A stretch of DNA of 64,000 nt, taken from NCBI RefSeq assembly GCF_001519075.1, contig NZ_KQ954244.1, positions 1,257,934 through 1,321,933 on the forward strand, given 5' to 3'. Within the stretch, counting starts at the first letter, position 1; each line of letters starts with the position of its first letter. The notes below the pieces were generated by a model that did not search any database, was not told where the DNA came from, and saw only the letters and a list, made by a program, of their open reading frames with translations. This document shows positions 44,226 to 54,183 of this stretch, in pieces. The DNA is from Novosphingobium fuchskuhlense (lineage in GTDB: Bacteria; Pseudomonadota; Alphaproteobacteria; Sphingomonadales; Sphingomonadaceae). The position numbers and the translations under genes are program-made.

Positions 44226-44245
44226 GAAAAAGGATATATTCTTTC
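44226..44245. promoter_or_regulatory. Candidate TetR operator
   Basis: GAAAAAGGATATATTCTTTC is palindromic at seven of ten pairs and lies in the 47-base gap between the tetR start and the channel gene. TetR-family regulators commonly bind such divergent gaps. Confidence 0.4.
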
Positions 44246-44272
44246 ATCATTCATTGGTCAAGGATTCATCCT

Positions 44273-45736
44273 ATGCGGACCCTTCTGGCTGGAGCCGCAG
44301 CCGTTATCCTGCTTGGCGGCGCGGTGCCCGCTGCGCCGGCTGCGTATACCTCGCCGCGGGCCCTGCCGGCGTCGCCGGTGCTCCCCGATGCGTTCCGCAA
44401 TGCGCCGGATGCGGCCCCGGGCGAAGCCGTGCCGCTTGCCGAGGACTGGTGGAAGAGCTTTGGCGATCCGGTGCTGGACCGCATGGTGGAGACTGCGCTG
44501 GCCGGCAATCTCGATATCGCAGCAGCCGCAGCGCGGCTGGAGCAGGCGGCGGCGGGGCTGAAGGCCGCGCAGGGCGCACTGCTGCCGCAAGCCTCGCTCG
44601 ACGGTTCGGGGGGCATCAAGCGGCAATCGACCGAGGATGTGCAGGGGCGTGCCTTCTCGAAGTTTCCCGGTTTTCAGCGCACTGTGGAGCAATACGGCCT
44701 GAACGGAGCGGCTTCGTGGGAGCTTGATCTGTTCGGCAAGCTCGCCGCAGATGCCCGCGCGGCGCGGGCCGAGGCGGGCGCGGCGGATGCGGGCCTTGCC
44801 GCCGCGCGGCTGACGATCGCGGCCGAAGTGGTCAACACCTACATCGATGTGCGGGCGATCGAGGCCCGGTTGGCCGTGGCGCGGGCGCGTGTTGCGGCTG
44901 CGCGCGAAACGGACACCCTGCTTCGCCAGCGCGCGGAGCGCGGCGTGGCAGCGCTGACCGAGACCGACCGCAGCGGGGCGGAACTCGCCGGAGCGCAGTC
45001 GGCGGTCCCCGCGCTCGAGACGGCGCTGGAGGTCATGCGCAACCGGCTCGACGTGCTGATGGGCCGCGCGCCGGGGCAGGCTGCGGCTGAGCTGGGTGCG
45101 GGCGGCATTCCGGCGGTGCGGGCACCGGCCGTGCCCGATGGCCCGGCAGCGCTGTTGGCGCGGCGGCCGGATGTGGTCGCGGCGGAGCGGCGTGTCGCCG
45201 CCAGCGACGCGCGCGTGGCCGAGGCGATCCGCGCGCGGTATCCGCGCTTCACCATTTCGGGGTTTGCGGGTTTCCTCGCCAATGGAATGAGCAACCTGTT
45301 TACGGGCGGGGCAGTGCAGACCGGCGCCAGCGGCGGGATCAGCCTGCCGCTGTTCACCGGCAGGCGGCTGCGCGCGCGGCAGGCTGCTGCAGAGGCTGAA
45401 TTGAAGGAAGCGGTCGCGGACTGGCGGAAGACCGCGCTGCTGGCTGCGGCCGATGGCGAGAACGCGCTGCTGGCGCTGACCAAGCGCAGCGAGCAGGCCG
45501 CAGCGCTGGGACGTGTCGCGGTGCGGCTGGCGGACAGCCGCCAGCGGATCGAGACGGCTGTGCGAGCCGGTGCGGTCAGCCGGGTGGAGGCGCTTGGCGT
45601 GGAGCGCCAGATGCTCGATGCCGAGGACAACGCGATTGCCGCGCGGGCCGAGGCGGCACGGGCCGGGGTCGCCGCATTCCGCGCTCTGGGCGGCGGCTGG
45701 CAGGCGGCGGGGGCACGGCTCGCGGTGTCCCGTTAA
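44273..45736 (+). CDS. NodT-type outer-membrane efflux channel
   Basis: A 487-residue outer-membrane factor of the NodT/OprM type, with two repeats of the TolC barrel-tunnel fold. LAEDWWKSFGDPVLDRMVETAL opens the first and RRPDVVAAERRVAASDARV the second. The signal peptide (AAAVILLGGAVPAAPAA) lacks the lipobox Cys that most NodT proteins have. It is probably the exit duct for the RND pump transcribed from the other side of tetR. Confidence 0.9.
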   Translation: MRTLLAGAAAVILLGGAVPAAPAAYTSPRALPASPVLPDAFRNAPDAAPGEAVPLAEDWWKSFGDPVLDRMVETALAGNLDIAAAAARLEQAAAGLKAAQGALLPQASLDGSGGIKRQSTEDVQGRAFSKFPGFQRTVEQYGLNGAASWELDLFGKLAADARAARAEAGAADAGLAAARLTIAAEVVNTYIDVRAIEARLAVARARVAAARETDTLLRQRAERGVAALTETDRSGAELAGAQSAVPALETALEVMRNRLDVLMGRAPGQAAAELGAGGIPAVRAPAVPDGPAALLARRPDVVAAERRVAASDARVAEAIRARYPRFTISGFAGFLANGMSNLFTGGAVQTGASGGISLPLFTGRRLRARQAAAEAELKEAVADWRKTALLAAADGENALLALTKRSEQAAALGRVAVRLADSRQRIETAVRAGAVSRVEALGVERQMLDAEDNAIAARAEAARAGVAAFRALGGGWQAAGARLAVSR

Positions 45737-45809
45737 GGGACGCTCAGCGGGGCCCATGACGGACCAAAAAGCGGTGTCACGTCTAGGTACTATTCGTTAA
45801 CCATGCCGC

Positions 45810-46739
45810 ATGGGCAGGGTTGGACGTCGAGTCTCGATCATCGCGGGTTTGCTGTTGGCGCTGCTGGGATGCGGCGTGGTGACGCGCGGCGCCTTGGCCG
45901 AGCGGATCGCGCCGCCGGCGCCGCCGGTGCAAACGGCATCGGCGGCTGTGCAATGCGGGCCTGATCCGGCGCTCGATGGCGCGCCGCAAGGGCCGCCGCC
46001 GCCCACGCCGGCCTCAGCCGCGCACAAGGGCGTGCTGATCGTGGTGAGCATTCCCTCGCAGCGGCTGTTCGTGTTCAGGGACGGGGCGGAGTGGGGTTCC
46101 ACCACGGTTTCGACCGGGCGGCGCGGCCATGACACCCCGGCGGGCACGTTCACGATCCTGCAGAAGGCGGTGAAGCACCGCTCGCGCACCTATGGCAACG
46201 CGCCGATGCCTTACATGCAGAGGCTGACCTGGGGCGGCGTGGCGCTCCATGCCGGGCGCGTGACGGGTGCGCCCGCCTCGCATGGCTGCATCCGCCTGCC
46301 GGGTGACTTTGCGCGCCAGCTTTACGCACTGACCAATCCGGCTTCGACTTCGGTGGTGATCCTGCGCCAGCCACTGACTTATGCGGACGCAGCCAAGAGT
46401 GCGGCGCTGGGGATGCCCGCGCCGATGCGGACGCAGCCGATGCGGCAGGCCGATGCGCCGCCGCTCCCGTCATCGCCCCCGTCGCAGTTGGCTGCGCGCA
46501 GCCGAGGGCCCGTACAGACGATCCAGCTGGCTGCCGCCGCCAATGTCGCCGGGGCTGACGAGCTGTGGCAGACGCTTTCGGCGAGCGAGCCCGAATTGCA
46601 ATCGCTGGAGCCGGTGATCATTCCGGCGGTGGTGCGCCAGGCGCAGGTCTACCGGTTGCGCGCTTCGGGGCCAGATGCCCATGCCATCTGCGGGCGGCTC
46701 GCGGCTCGCGGCATCGCCTGCATGCGGGTAACCGCCTAG
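45810..46739 (+). CDS. L,D-transpeptidase with C-terminal extension
   Basis: A 309-residue exported enzyme with a signal anchor (IAGLLLALLGCGVV, about 11-24), a Pro-rich linker, then a YkuD domain from about 74. The active site is complete: H147 and SHGCIR with C160 and R162. The C-terminal 85 residues (from about 225) are an extension with LQLAAAANVAGADELWQTL and RLRASGPDAHAICGRLAARG, which looks like a degenerate SPOR domain. It ends overlapping the convergent lysR by four bases. Confidence 0.85.
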   Translation: MGRVGRRVSIIAGLLLALLGCGVVTRGALAERIAPPAPPVQTASAAVQCGPDPALDGAPQGPPPPTPASAAHKGVLIVVSIPSQRLFVFRDGAEWGSTTVSTGRRGHDTPAGTFTILQKAVKHRSRTYGNAPMPYMQRLTWGGVALHAGRVTGAPASHGCIRLPGDFARQLYALTNPASTSVVILRQPLTYADAAKSAALGMPAPMRTQPMRQADAPPLPSSPPSQLAARSRGPVQTIQLAAAANVAGADELWQTLSASEPELQSLEPVIIPAVVRQAQVYRLRASGPDAHAICGRLAARGIACMRVTA

Positions 46740-47626
46740 GCGAGGCCGCTGCCGCCTTGGAGATGCGCGCCAAGGTGCGCGATGAACGCCGCGATCCGCG
46801 CCGGGATCGCCGGTGTGGGGGCGTGGACGGCATAGATGCCGACATCCTGCGAGCCCTGATACTGCGGGAGGACACGCGCGAGCGCGCCTGAGGCGAGCGC
46901 TTCGTGAACATCCCACAAGGAGCGCAGCGCGATGCCGCAGGCGCCCAGCGCGAGTTCGCGCACGACTTCGCTCGAATTGGTGCGCACGTGGCTCTGGCCC
47001 TGATGGGTGACCGTGCCCTCGGGCCCATCGAGTTGCCATGGGAGCTGGCTCACGGTGGCGAGGAGGCGGTGGTGCCTGAGGTCCGCCAGCGCCTCGGGCG
47101 TGCCGAACTGGGCAAGATAGGCCGGCGCGGCGCAAAGTACGCGGTGGCTGGTGCCGAGGCGGTGGCCGACAAGTCCGGTTCCGATCTTCGCGCCGATGCG
47201 GATGGCAAGGTCGCAGCTGCCATCGAGCAGATCGGCGAACTCGTCCGAGAGGTCGAGCTGGAGGCGCACATCGGGGTGGGCGGCGAGGAAGGTGGGGACG
47301 TGGGGGACGACATGCATGCGGCCGAACGAGGTGGGGGCGGTGAGGCGAAGCGGCCCGCGCACATGCGCGTGGCGGCCGCTGACGCGCTCCTCGGCGGCCT
47401 TGAGGGTGGAGCGCAGCGGGAGCAGCGCGTCGTGGAGATCCTGCCCGGCGGGGGTGAGCGCGAGGCGGCGCGTGGTGCGGTGGACGAGGCGGGCAGAGAG
47501 GCGCTCTTCCAGCCGGGCGAGACGCTTGGACAGTGCGGCGGTGGAGGCGCCCTGCGCCCGGGCCGCGGCGGAGATCGATCCGGCTTCGACGATGGCGAGG
47601 AAGAGATCGTAATCGGGGTCGAACAT
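46736..47626 (-). CDS. LysR-family transcriptional regulator
   Basis: A 296-residue LysR regulator. The N-terminal winged HTH reads SISAAARAQGASTAALSKRLARLE (about 17-40), and a periplasmic-binding-like effector domain follows. It is divergent from glcB with a 97-base gap holding a T-N11-A-type inverted repeat (47660-47674), so it may control the glycolate/malate synthase genes. That target assignment is inferred from position. Confidence 0.88.
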   Translation of the reverse strand: MFDPDYDLFLAIVEAGSISAAARAQGASTAALSKRLARLEERLSARLVHRTTRRLALTPAGQDLHDALLPLRSTLKAAEERVSGRHAHVRGPLRLTAPTSFGRMHVVPHVPTFLAAHPDVRLQLDLSDEFADLLDGSCDLAIRIGAKIGTGLVGHRLGTSHRVLCAAPAYLAQFGTPEALADLRHHRLLATVSQLPWQLDGPEGTVTHQGQSHVRTNSSEVVRELALGACGIALRSLWDVHEALASGALARVLPQYQGSQDVGIYAVHAPTPAIPARIAAFIAHLGAHLQGGSGLA

Positions 47627-47659
47627 TGTTTCCCCACAGGAGAAGCTGCGTTGAATTAT

Positions 47660-47674
47660 TTCCTTCTACCGGAA
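47660..47674. promoter_or_regulatory. Candidate LysR operator before glcB
   Basis: TTCC-N7-GGAA (47660-47674) contains a T-N11-A core and is the clearest dyad in the gap between lysR and glcB. It matches the general LysR box pattern. Confidence 0.45.
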
Positions 47675-47723
47675 GACAGCAGCGCGGCCTAGGGAGAGCC
47701 ATCGGATTTTGGGAGTGGTTGCG

Positions 47724-49820
47724 ATGAGCAGATATGTCGAGCGTTCGGGGCTGCAGGTGGCGGGTGTCCTTGCGGACTTCATCGAGACGCGCGCGCTGCC
47801 AGGGACGGGGCTGACGGCGGACGCCTTCTGGGCCGGTGCGGCAGGCATTTTCGCGCAGTTCGCGCCGCGCAATGCCGCACTCTTGGCAAAGCGCGAGGAC
47901 TTGCAGGCGAAGATCGATGCCTGGCACAAGGACCGCGCCGGGCAGCCGCAGGATATCGAGGCCTACAAGGCGTTCCTGACCGAGATCGGCTATCTGGTGC
48001 CCGAACCCGCGCCGTTCACTGTTGCGCCGCAGAATGTCGATGCCGAGCTGGCCGTGACCGCGGGGCCGCAGCTGGTGGTGCCGATCCTCAATGCGCGGTT
48101 CCTGCTCAATGCGGCCAATGCGCGCTGGGGCAGCCTTTACGACGCGCTGTACGGAACGGACGCCATTCCGGGTGCTGCCTCGGGCAAGGGCTATGACCCG
48201 GTGCGCGGCGCTGAGGTGATTGCCTGGGCCAAGGCGTTTCTGGATGAGGCGGTGCCGCTGGCCTCGGGTTCGTGGGCCGAGTGGACCGGCGGCGAGCCGG
48301 CGCTCAAGGACGCCTCGCAACTCGTTGGCCGCGCTGGCACGAGCCTGCTGTTCAAGCACAATGGCCTCCACATCGAAGTGGTGATCGATCCCGCGCATCC
48401 GATCGGCAAGGACGATCCGGCAGGCATCGCCGACGTCGTGATGGAAGCCGCGATCTCGACCATCTGCGACTGCGAGGATTCGGTCGCGGCGGTCGACGCC
48501 GAGGACAAGGTCGCAGCCTATGCCAACTGGCTGGGGCTGATGCAGGGCGATCTCGAGGACACCTTCGAGAAGGGCGGGCGGATGATGACGCGGCGGCTTA
48601 ATCCGGACCGCGTCTATACCGCGCCCGATGGCAGCACGCTGACGCTGCATGGCCGCTCGCTGCTGCTGGTGCGCAATGTGGGCCACCTGATGACCAACCC
48701 TGCGGTGCTGCTGCCGGGCGGGGGCGAGGCGCCGGAGGGCATTCTCGACGGGATCGTCACCAGCCTGATCGCGATGCACGACATCAAGGGCGCGAGGGCC
48801 AACAGCCGGACGGGTTCGGTCTATATCGTGAAGCCCAAGATGCATGGGCCCGAAGAAGCCGCGTTTGCCAACGATCTGTTCGATGCGGTGGAAGACGTGC
48901 TGGGCCTCGCGCGCCATACGCTGAAGATCGGCGTGATGGATGAGGAGCGCCGCACGAGCGCGAACCTTGCCGCCTGCATCCACGCGGTGAAGGACCGCAT
49001 CATGTTCATCAACACCGGCTTCCTTGATCGTACCGGTGACGAGATGCACACCTCGATGCAGGCCGGCGCGATGCTCCGCAAGGGCGACATGAAGACGACG
49101 CCGTGGATCACCTCCTACGAAGATCGCAACGTGCAGATCGGGCTTGCTTGCGGGCTTTCCGGCAAGGCGCAGATCGGCAAGGGCATGTGGGCGATGCCCG
49201 ACCGCATGGCCGACATGCTGGTGCAGAAGGTGGGCCACCCCAAGACCGGCGCGAACACCGCCTGGGTGCCTTCGCCGACGGCGGCGGTGCTGCACGCGAC
49301 GCATTACCATCAGGTCGACGTGTTCGCCCGGCAGGTGGAGCGCCGGGCGGAAGGGATTGCCAGCCTTGATGCGCTGCTCACCATTCCGGTTTCGGCGGGG
49401 CAGAACTGGTCTGCGGAGGACATTCAGGCCGAGATCGACAACAATGCGCAGGGCATCCTCGGCTATGTCGTCCGCTGGGTCGATCAGGGGATCGGGTGCT
49501 CGAAGGTGCCGGACATCAACGATGTCGGCCTGATGGAGGACCGCGCCACCTTGCGGATTTCGAGCCAGCATATTGCCAACTGGCTGCTGCATGGGGTGGT
49601 GACGCCGGAACAGGTCGATGCGGCGCTGCTGCGCATGGCGGCCAAGGTCGATGCGCAGAACGCGGGCGATCCGCTGTATCAGCCGATGGCGAACGATCCG
49701 GACGGCAGCTTCGCGTTTCAGGCGGCGCGGGCGCTGGTGTTCGATGGCGTATCGCAGCCGAGCGGCTATACCGAGCCGCTGCTCCACGCGTTCCGCCAAC
49801 GCGTGAAGGCAGCTGGCTGA
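47724..49820 (+). CDS. glcB: Malate synthase G
   Basis: A 698-residue monomeric malate synthase that condenses glyoxylate with acetyl-CoA to give malate. The family core is clear: [14 protein letters not shown], the Mg/substrate region [15 protein letters not shown], and [18 protein letters not shown] segment ([11 protein letters not shown]). The length is that of type G. The ATG at 47724 has GGAG eight bases upstream; a TTG fifteen bases earlier is less likely. It leads the glycolate oxidase genes by a short spacer and removes the glyoxylate they make. Confidence 0.96.
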   Translation: MSRYVERSGLQVAGVLADFIETRALPGTGLTADAFWAGAAGIFAQFAPRNAALLAKREDLQAKIDAWHKDRAGQPQDIEAYKAFLTEIGYLVPEPAPFTVAPQNVDAELAVTAGPQLVVPILNARFLLNAANARWGSLYDALYGTDAIPGAASGKGYDPVRGAEVIAWAKAFLDEAVPLASGSWAEWTGGEPALKDASQLVGRAGTSLLFKHNGLHIEVVIDPAHPIGKDDPAGIADVVMEAAISTICDCEDSVAAVDAEDKVAAYANWLGLMQGDLEDTFEKGGRMMTRRLNPDRVYTAPDGSTLTLHGRSLLLVRNVGHLMTNPAVLLPGGGEAPEGILDGIVTSLIAMHDIKGARANSRTGSVYIVKPKMHGPEEAAFANDLFDAVEDVLGLARHTLKIGVMDEERRTSANLAACIHAVKDRIMFINTGFLDRTGDEMHTSMQAGAMLRKGDMKTTPWITSYEDRNVQIGLACGLSGKAQIGKGMWAMPDRMADMLVQKVGHPKTGANTAWVPSPTAAVLHATHYHQVDVFARQVERRAEGIASLDALLTIPVSAGQNWSAEDIQAEIDNNAQGILGYVVRWVDQGIGCSKVPDINDVGLMEDRATLRISSQHIANWLLHGVVTPEQVDAALLRMAAKVDAQNAGDPLYQPMANDPDGSFAFQAARALVFDGVSQPSGYTEPLLHAFRQRVKAAG

Positions 49821-49836
49821 ACCGGGGACCCCACTG

Positions 49837-51330
49837 ATGTCGATTGCCATGCCGGTGCCCGATAGCGAGACGCTCGCCAAGCGCGCGCGGATCGCACAGG
49901 CGCTGCGGGCCATCGTGCCGGGAGAAGGCGTGATCGATGCGCCCGAGGCGCTGACCCCGTGGGAATCGGACGGGCTGACGGCCTATCGCCAGCCGCCGCT
50001 CATGGTCGTGCTGCCGGAGACGACGGCGCAGGTTTCCGCTGTGCTCAAGTGGTGCCATGCCGAGGGGGTGAAGGTCGTGCCGCGCGGGGCGGGAACTTCG
50101 CTTTCGGGCGGGGCGCTGCCGCTGGCGGATGCCGTGCTGCTGGGGCTCGGCAAGTTCAAGCGCGTGCTCGAGATCGACTACGAGGACCGCGTGGCGGTTG
50201 TGCAGCCCGGCGTCACCAATCTTGCGATCACGCAGGCGGTGGAGGGCCGGGGCTTCTATTACGCGCCTGATCCCTCGAGCCAGATTGCCTGCACCATCGG
50301 CGGCAATGTCGCGGAGAATTCGGGCGGGGTGCATTGCCTGAAATACGGGCTCACCACGAACAATGTGCTCGGCGTCGAGATCGTGATGATGGACGGTGAG
50401 ATTGTGCGGCTGGGCGGGCGGCATCTCGATCCTTGCGGGCTCGATCTGCTGGGCGTGGTGGTGGGGTCCGAAGGGCTGCTGGGCGTGGTGACCGAAGTGA
50501 CGGTGCGCATCCTGCCGAGGCCCGAGACGGCGCGCGCGGTGCTGGTGGGCTTTCCCGATGCCGAGCAGGCCGGGGCGTGTGTGGCGCAGGTGATTGCCGA
50601 AGGGATCATCCCCGCGGGCATGGAAATGATGGACCGGCCTGCGATCCATGCGGCGGAGGCTTTCGTCGAGGTGGGCTATCCGCTCGATGTGGGGGCGCTG
50701 CTGATCGTCGAGGTCGATGGGCCGGCAGCGGAGTGCGACTTCCTGATCGGCGAGATCGCGCGGATTGCGGATGCCAATGGGGCGGTGACGACGCGGGTTT
50801 CGCAAAACGAGGCCGAGCGCATGGCCTTCTGGGCCGGGCGCAAGGCGGCGTTTCCGGCGGTGGGGCGGATTTCGCCGGACTATCTCTGCATGGACGGGAC
50901 GATCCCCCGGCGGCGGCTTCCCGATGTGCTGCGGCGCATGGAAGAGCTTTCGCAAGAGTATGGCCTGCGGGTCGCCAACGTGTTCCACGCGGGCGACGGC
51001 AACCTGCATCCGCTGATCCTCTACGATGCCAATGTGCCGGGGGAACTCGACAAGGCGGAGGCCTTTGGCGCGGATATCCTGCGGCTCTGCGTTGCGGTCG
51101 GCGGGGTGCTGACGGGCGAGCATGGCGTGGGGATCGAGAAGCGCGATCTGATGCCGGAGATGTTTTCGGACGCCGATCTGAAACAGCAGAGCCGCGTGAA
51201 GTGCGCGTTCGATCCGGAATTGCTGCTCAATCCGGGCAAGGTGTTTCCGGTGCTGCACCGCTGTGCGGAGCTGGGGCGGATGCATGTGCATCACGGCGCT
51301 TTGCCGCATCCTGACTTGCCGAGGTTCTGA
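49837..51330 (+). CDS. glcD: Glycolate oxidase subunit GlcD
   Basis: A 497-residue FAD-linked oxidase subunit of glycolate oxidase, which turns glycolate into glyoxylate. The FAD-binding PCMH motif is VVPRGAGTSLSGGALP (residues 84-99), and the FAD-oxidase C domain ends with GDGNLHPLI and GEHGVGIEKRDLM. It begins 17 bases after glcB, and its stop overlaps the glcE start by one base. Confidence 0.95.
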   Translation: MSIAMPVPDSETLAKRARIAQALRAIVPGEGVIDAPEALTPWESDGLTAYRQPPLMVVLPETTAQVSAVLKWCHAEGVKVVPRGAGTSLSGGALPLADAVLLGLGKFKRVLEIDYEDRVAVVQPGVTNLAITQAVEGRGFYYAPDPSSQIACTIGGNVAENSGGVHCLKYGLTTNNVLGVEIVMMDGEIVRLGGRHLDPCGLDLLGVVVGSEGLLGVVTEVTVRILPRPETARAVLVGFPDAEQAGACVAQVIAEGIIPAGMEMMDRPAIHAAEAFVEVGYPLDVGALLIVEVDGPAAECDFLIGEIARIADANGAVTTRVSQNEAERMAFWAGRKAAFPAVGRISPDYLCMDGTIPRRRLPDVLRRMEELSQEYGLRVANVFHAGDGNLHPLILYDANVPGELDKAEAFGADILRLCVAVGGVLTGEHGVGIEKRDLMPEMFSDADLKQQSRVKCAFDPELLLNPGKVFPVLHRCAELGRMHVHHGALPHPDLPRF

Positions 51331-52457
51331 TGCTGGAGCCGAGGGATGCGGCGGATCTCGCCGGGATTGTCGCCGATGCGGCGGCGAGCGGGCGCAAGCT
51401 GGAGCTGCGCGGCGGCGGGACCAAGGCCGGGTTTGGCGCGCCGCGTGAGGCCGAGGTGGTCTCGCTGGCGGGGCTCGCAGGCGTCGTGGACTATGATCCC
51501 GCCGAACTGGTGCTGACAGTGCGTGCGGGAACGCCGCTGGCGCAGGTGCAGGCGCTGGTTGCGGCCGAAGGGCAGATGCTGGCGTTCGAACCGTGGGGCG
51601 ATCCCGGCGCGACGATTGGCGGGACGGTGGCAGCGGGCGTGGCGGGTTCGCGCCGGGTGACGGCGGGGAGCGCGCGCGATCATCTGCTCGGGCTGACGGC
51701 GGTTTCCGGGCGCGGCGAGGTGTTTGTGGCAGGCGCAAAGGTCGTCAAGAACGTGACCGGTTATGATCTGCCCAAGCTGATGGCGGGCTCGTGGGGGCGG
51801 ATCGGCGCAATGGCCGAGCTCACGCTGAAGGTGCTTCCGGCGCCGCGCGAGGTGGTGACCTTAGCGGCGCGCGGTCTGGAGCCTGCGGCGGCCCATGCGG
51901 CGATGGCGGCGGCGCTGGGGAGCAACGCCGAGGTTTCAGCGGCGGCAGCGCTCAGCGATGGCACGGTGCTGCTGCGGGTGGCCGGTTTTGCGCCTTCGGT
52001 TGCGGCGCGGTGTGCGGCCTTGCCGGGACTGCTTTCGGAGCATTGCGCTTTGGAGCGGTTGGAGGATGCCGCGCCGCTGTGGCACCGGGCGATGACCGGG
52101 GCGGGGCTGACGGGGGCGGTGCGCTGGGATGTGCATTTGCCGGCGCGCGCGGCTCCGGCGCTGATTGCGGCGCTGCCCGCTGGTGCGGAATGGGCGATGG
52201 ATTGGGGCGGCGGGCGGCTCTGGGTCTGCTGCGAGGCAGAGGATGAGGCGGTCCGCCAGCATGCGGCCGGGCTTGGCGGCGAGGCGCGGCTGATCGCTGC
52301 GCCCGAAGCCATGCGGGCGCAGGTGCCAGCGTTCCAGCCGCGCGCAAAGGGCGTAATGGCGTTGGAAGCGCGGGTGCGGCGGGCGTTCGATCCAGAGGGC
52401 GTGTTCGCCACCGGACGATTTGCGGAGGATGCGGATGCAGACGCGGTTTCCGCCTGA
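51330..52457 (+). CDS. glcE: Glycolate oxidase subunit GlcE
   Basis: A 375-residue second FAD-binding subunit of glycolate oxidase. It has the PCMH FAD domain (KLELRGGGTKAGFG, near 26-39; GAKVVKNVTGYDLPKLMAGSWG) but a shortened C-terminal part compared with GlcD, as usual. The start overlaps glcD and the end overlaps glcF by 23 bases, so all three are one translational unit. Confidence 0.93.
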   Translation: MLEPRDAADLAGIVADAAASGRKLELRGGGTKAGFGAPREAEVVSLAGLAGVVDYDPAELVLTVRAGTPLAQVQALVAAEGQMLAFEPWGDPGATIGGTVAAGVAGSRRVTAGSARDHLLGLTAVSGRGEVFVAGAKVVKNVTGYDLPKLMAGSWGRIGAMAELTLKVLPAPREVVTLAARGLEPAAAHAAMAAALGSNAEVSAAAALSDGTVLLRVAGFAPSVAARCAALPGLLSEHCALERLEDAAPLWHRAMTGAGLTGAVRWDVHLPARAAPALIAALPAGAEWAMDWGGGRLWVCCEAEDEAVRQHAAGLGGEARLIAAPEAMRAQVPAFQPRAKGVMALEARVRRAFDPEGVFATGRFAEDADADAVSA

Positions 52458-53751
52458 GGCGCTCGCCGATCCGGCGATGGCGACGTCCGAGGGCGTGATC
52501 CGCAAGTGCGTGCACTGCGGGTTCTGCACCGCGACGTGCCCGACCTACGTGCTGTTGGGTGACGAAAACGATTCCCCTCGCGGGCGGATCTATCTGATCA
52601 AGGACATGCTGGAGAACGGCCGCGTGCCGGGGCCGGAGACGGTCAAGCACGTCGACCGCTGTCTTTCCTGCCTTGCCTGCATGACGACGTGTCCTTCGGG
52701 GGTGAACTACAGGCACCTCGTCGATCACGCGCGGGCCTACATCCACGAGAACTACCGGCGGCCCTGGCATGAACGCGCGGTGCGGCGGCTGCTGGCGTGG
52801 GTCTTGCCTTATCCGGGGCGGATGCGGCTGGCGCTCGACCTCGCGCCGCTCGGGCGGCCGCTGGTGCCGCTGATGAAGCGCGTGAAGGCGCTGCGGCCGC
52901 TGGCTGCGATGGTGGAGCTGGCGCCTGCACGCGTGCCCGCGCCGGTGCTGGTTCAGCCCGCGCGGATGGCGGCGGCGAAGGGCCGCGTGGCGCTGCTGCA
53001 GGGCTGCGCGGAGCCGGTACTGAGCCCTGCGGTGCGCGCGGCGACGGTGCGGCTGCTGGAGCGCGCTGGGCATGAGGTGGTGCTTGCTGCGGGCGAGGGC
53101 TGCTGCGGCGCGCTCGTGCATCACATCGGGCGCGAGGACGATGCGCTGGCGGCAGCGCGGCGCAATGTCGACGCATGGACGGCCGAAATCGAGGGCCCCA
53201 ATGGTTCAGGGAGGGGCCTCGACGCGCTGATCGTGACCACTTCCGGCTGCGGCACGACGATCAAGGACTATGGCCACATGCTGCGCGCCGATCCGGCCTA
53301 TGCCGAAAAGGCCGCGCGGGTGAGCGCGCTGGCGATGGATGTGAGCGAGTATCTGGCCAAGCATGGCTTGCCTGCCGCCACACCGCGCGGCCTGACCGTG
53401 GCTTATCACCCGCCCTGCTCGTTGCAGCACGGGCAGAAGGTGACCGAGGCGCCGAAGCAGTTGCTGGCGCAGGCGGGCTACACCGTGCGGTTGCCGGCGG
53501 AGGCGCATCTGTGCTGCGGTTCGGCGGGCACGTACAACATCCTCCAGAGCGAACTTGCGGGCCAGCTCGGCGCGCGCAAGGCCGAGCGGATCATGGCGCT
53601 TAAGGCCGATGTGATCGCCACCGGCAATGTGGGCTGCGCGGTGCAGATCGCGAAGCATACGGGCCTGGCCGTCGTTCACACCATCGAACTGCTCGACTGG
53701 GCGACCGGCGGGCCGGCCCCTCAAGCCTTGCAACACCTTCCCCAGGAGTAA
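52435..53751 (+). CDS. glcF: Glycolate oxidase iron-sulfur subunit GlcF
   Basis: A 438-residue electron-transfer subunit. Two ferredoxin-like 4Fe-4S motifs lie at C25-C28-C31-C35 and C76-C79-C82-C86. Two CCG domains follow (GEGCCGALVHH and LCCGSAGTYN). It should pass electrons from the flavin subunits to the respiratory chain. I chose the ATG at 52435, preceded by GGAGG, rather than upstream codons inside glcE. Confidence 0.94.
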   Translation: MQTRFPPEALADPAMATSEGVIRKCVHCGFCTATCPTYVLLGDENDSPRGRIYLIKDMLENGRVPGPETVKHVDRCLSCLACMTTCPSGVNYRHLVDHARAYIHENYRRPWHERAVRRLLAWVLPYPGRMRLALDLAPLGRPLVPLMKRVKALRPLAAMVELAPARVPAPVLVQPARMAAAKGRVALLQGCAEPVLSPAVRAATVRLLERAGHEVVLAAGEGCCGALVHHIGREDDALAAARRNVDAWTAEIEGPNGSGRGLDALIVTTSGCGTTIKDYGHMLRADPAYAEKAARVSALAMDVSEYLAKHGLPAATPRGLTVAYHPPCSLQHGQKVTEAPKQLLAQAGYTVRLPAEAHLCCGSAGTYNILQSELAGQLGARKAERIMALKADVIATGNVGCAVQIAKHTGLAVVHTIELLDWATGGPAPQALQHLPQE

Positions 53752-53756
53752 TGACC

Positions 53757-54179
53757 ATGACCCGTATCTCGCTCGATCAGGCCCAGACCATCGTTTCCGG
53801 CGCGCTTGCCGAAGCGCGCGCGCTGAAACTCAAGCCGATCAGCGTTGCCGTGCTCGATGCCGGCGGCCACCTGATCGCCTTCGCGCGCGAGGACGGCTCG
53901 TCCAACTTGCGCCCGCAGATCGCGACGGCGAAGGCATCGGGCGCACTGGCGCTGGGCGTGTCCTCGCGCACGATCGGCGAGATGGCGGTGGAGCGGCCGA
54001 CCTTCATCACTGCCGCAGCCGGGCTCAACCCCGCCGGGATTGTCCCTGCGGCGGGCGGCGTGCTGGTGCGCGGCAGCGACGGCGCGGTGATCGGCGCGGT
54101 CGGCGTGACCGGTGACACCAGCGACAACGACGAACTCGCCGCGCTGGCCGGGATCAAGGCGGCGGGCCTCTCCGCCTGA
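53757..54179 (+). CDS. glcG: GlcG/HbpS-like protein
   Basis: A 140-residue protein of the GlcG/HbpS (PF03928) fold, with the typical LSLDQAQTIVSGALAEA-like opening, VAVLDAGGHLIAFAREDG, and the Gly-rich end GAVIGAVGVTGDTSDNDELAALAG. Family members bind haem or other ligands, and a GlcG is often found in glycolate operons with no proven role. The ATG at 53757 is well placed behind AGGAG; an ATG at 53751 overlaps the glcF stop by one base. Confidence 0.88.
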   Translation: MTRISLDQAQTIVSGALAEARALKLKPISVAVLDAGGHLIAFAREDGSSNLRPQIATAKASGALALGVSSRTIGEMAVERPTFITAAAGLNPAGIVPAAGGVLVRGSDGAVIGAVGVTGDTSDNDELAALAGIKAAGLSA

Positions 54180-54183
54180 CGCG

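Noticed and set aside
46470..49913. Minus-strand frame of 1147 codons
   Set aside because: Spans antisense of malate synthase and then overlaps lysR in another frame. No recognisable protein.
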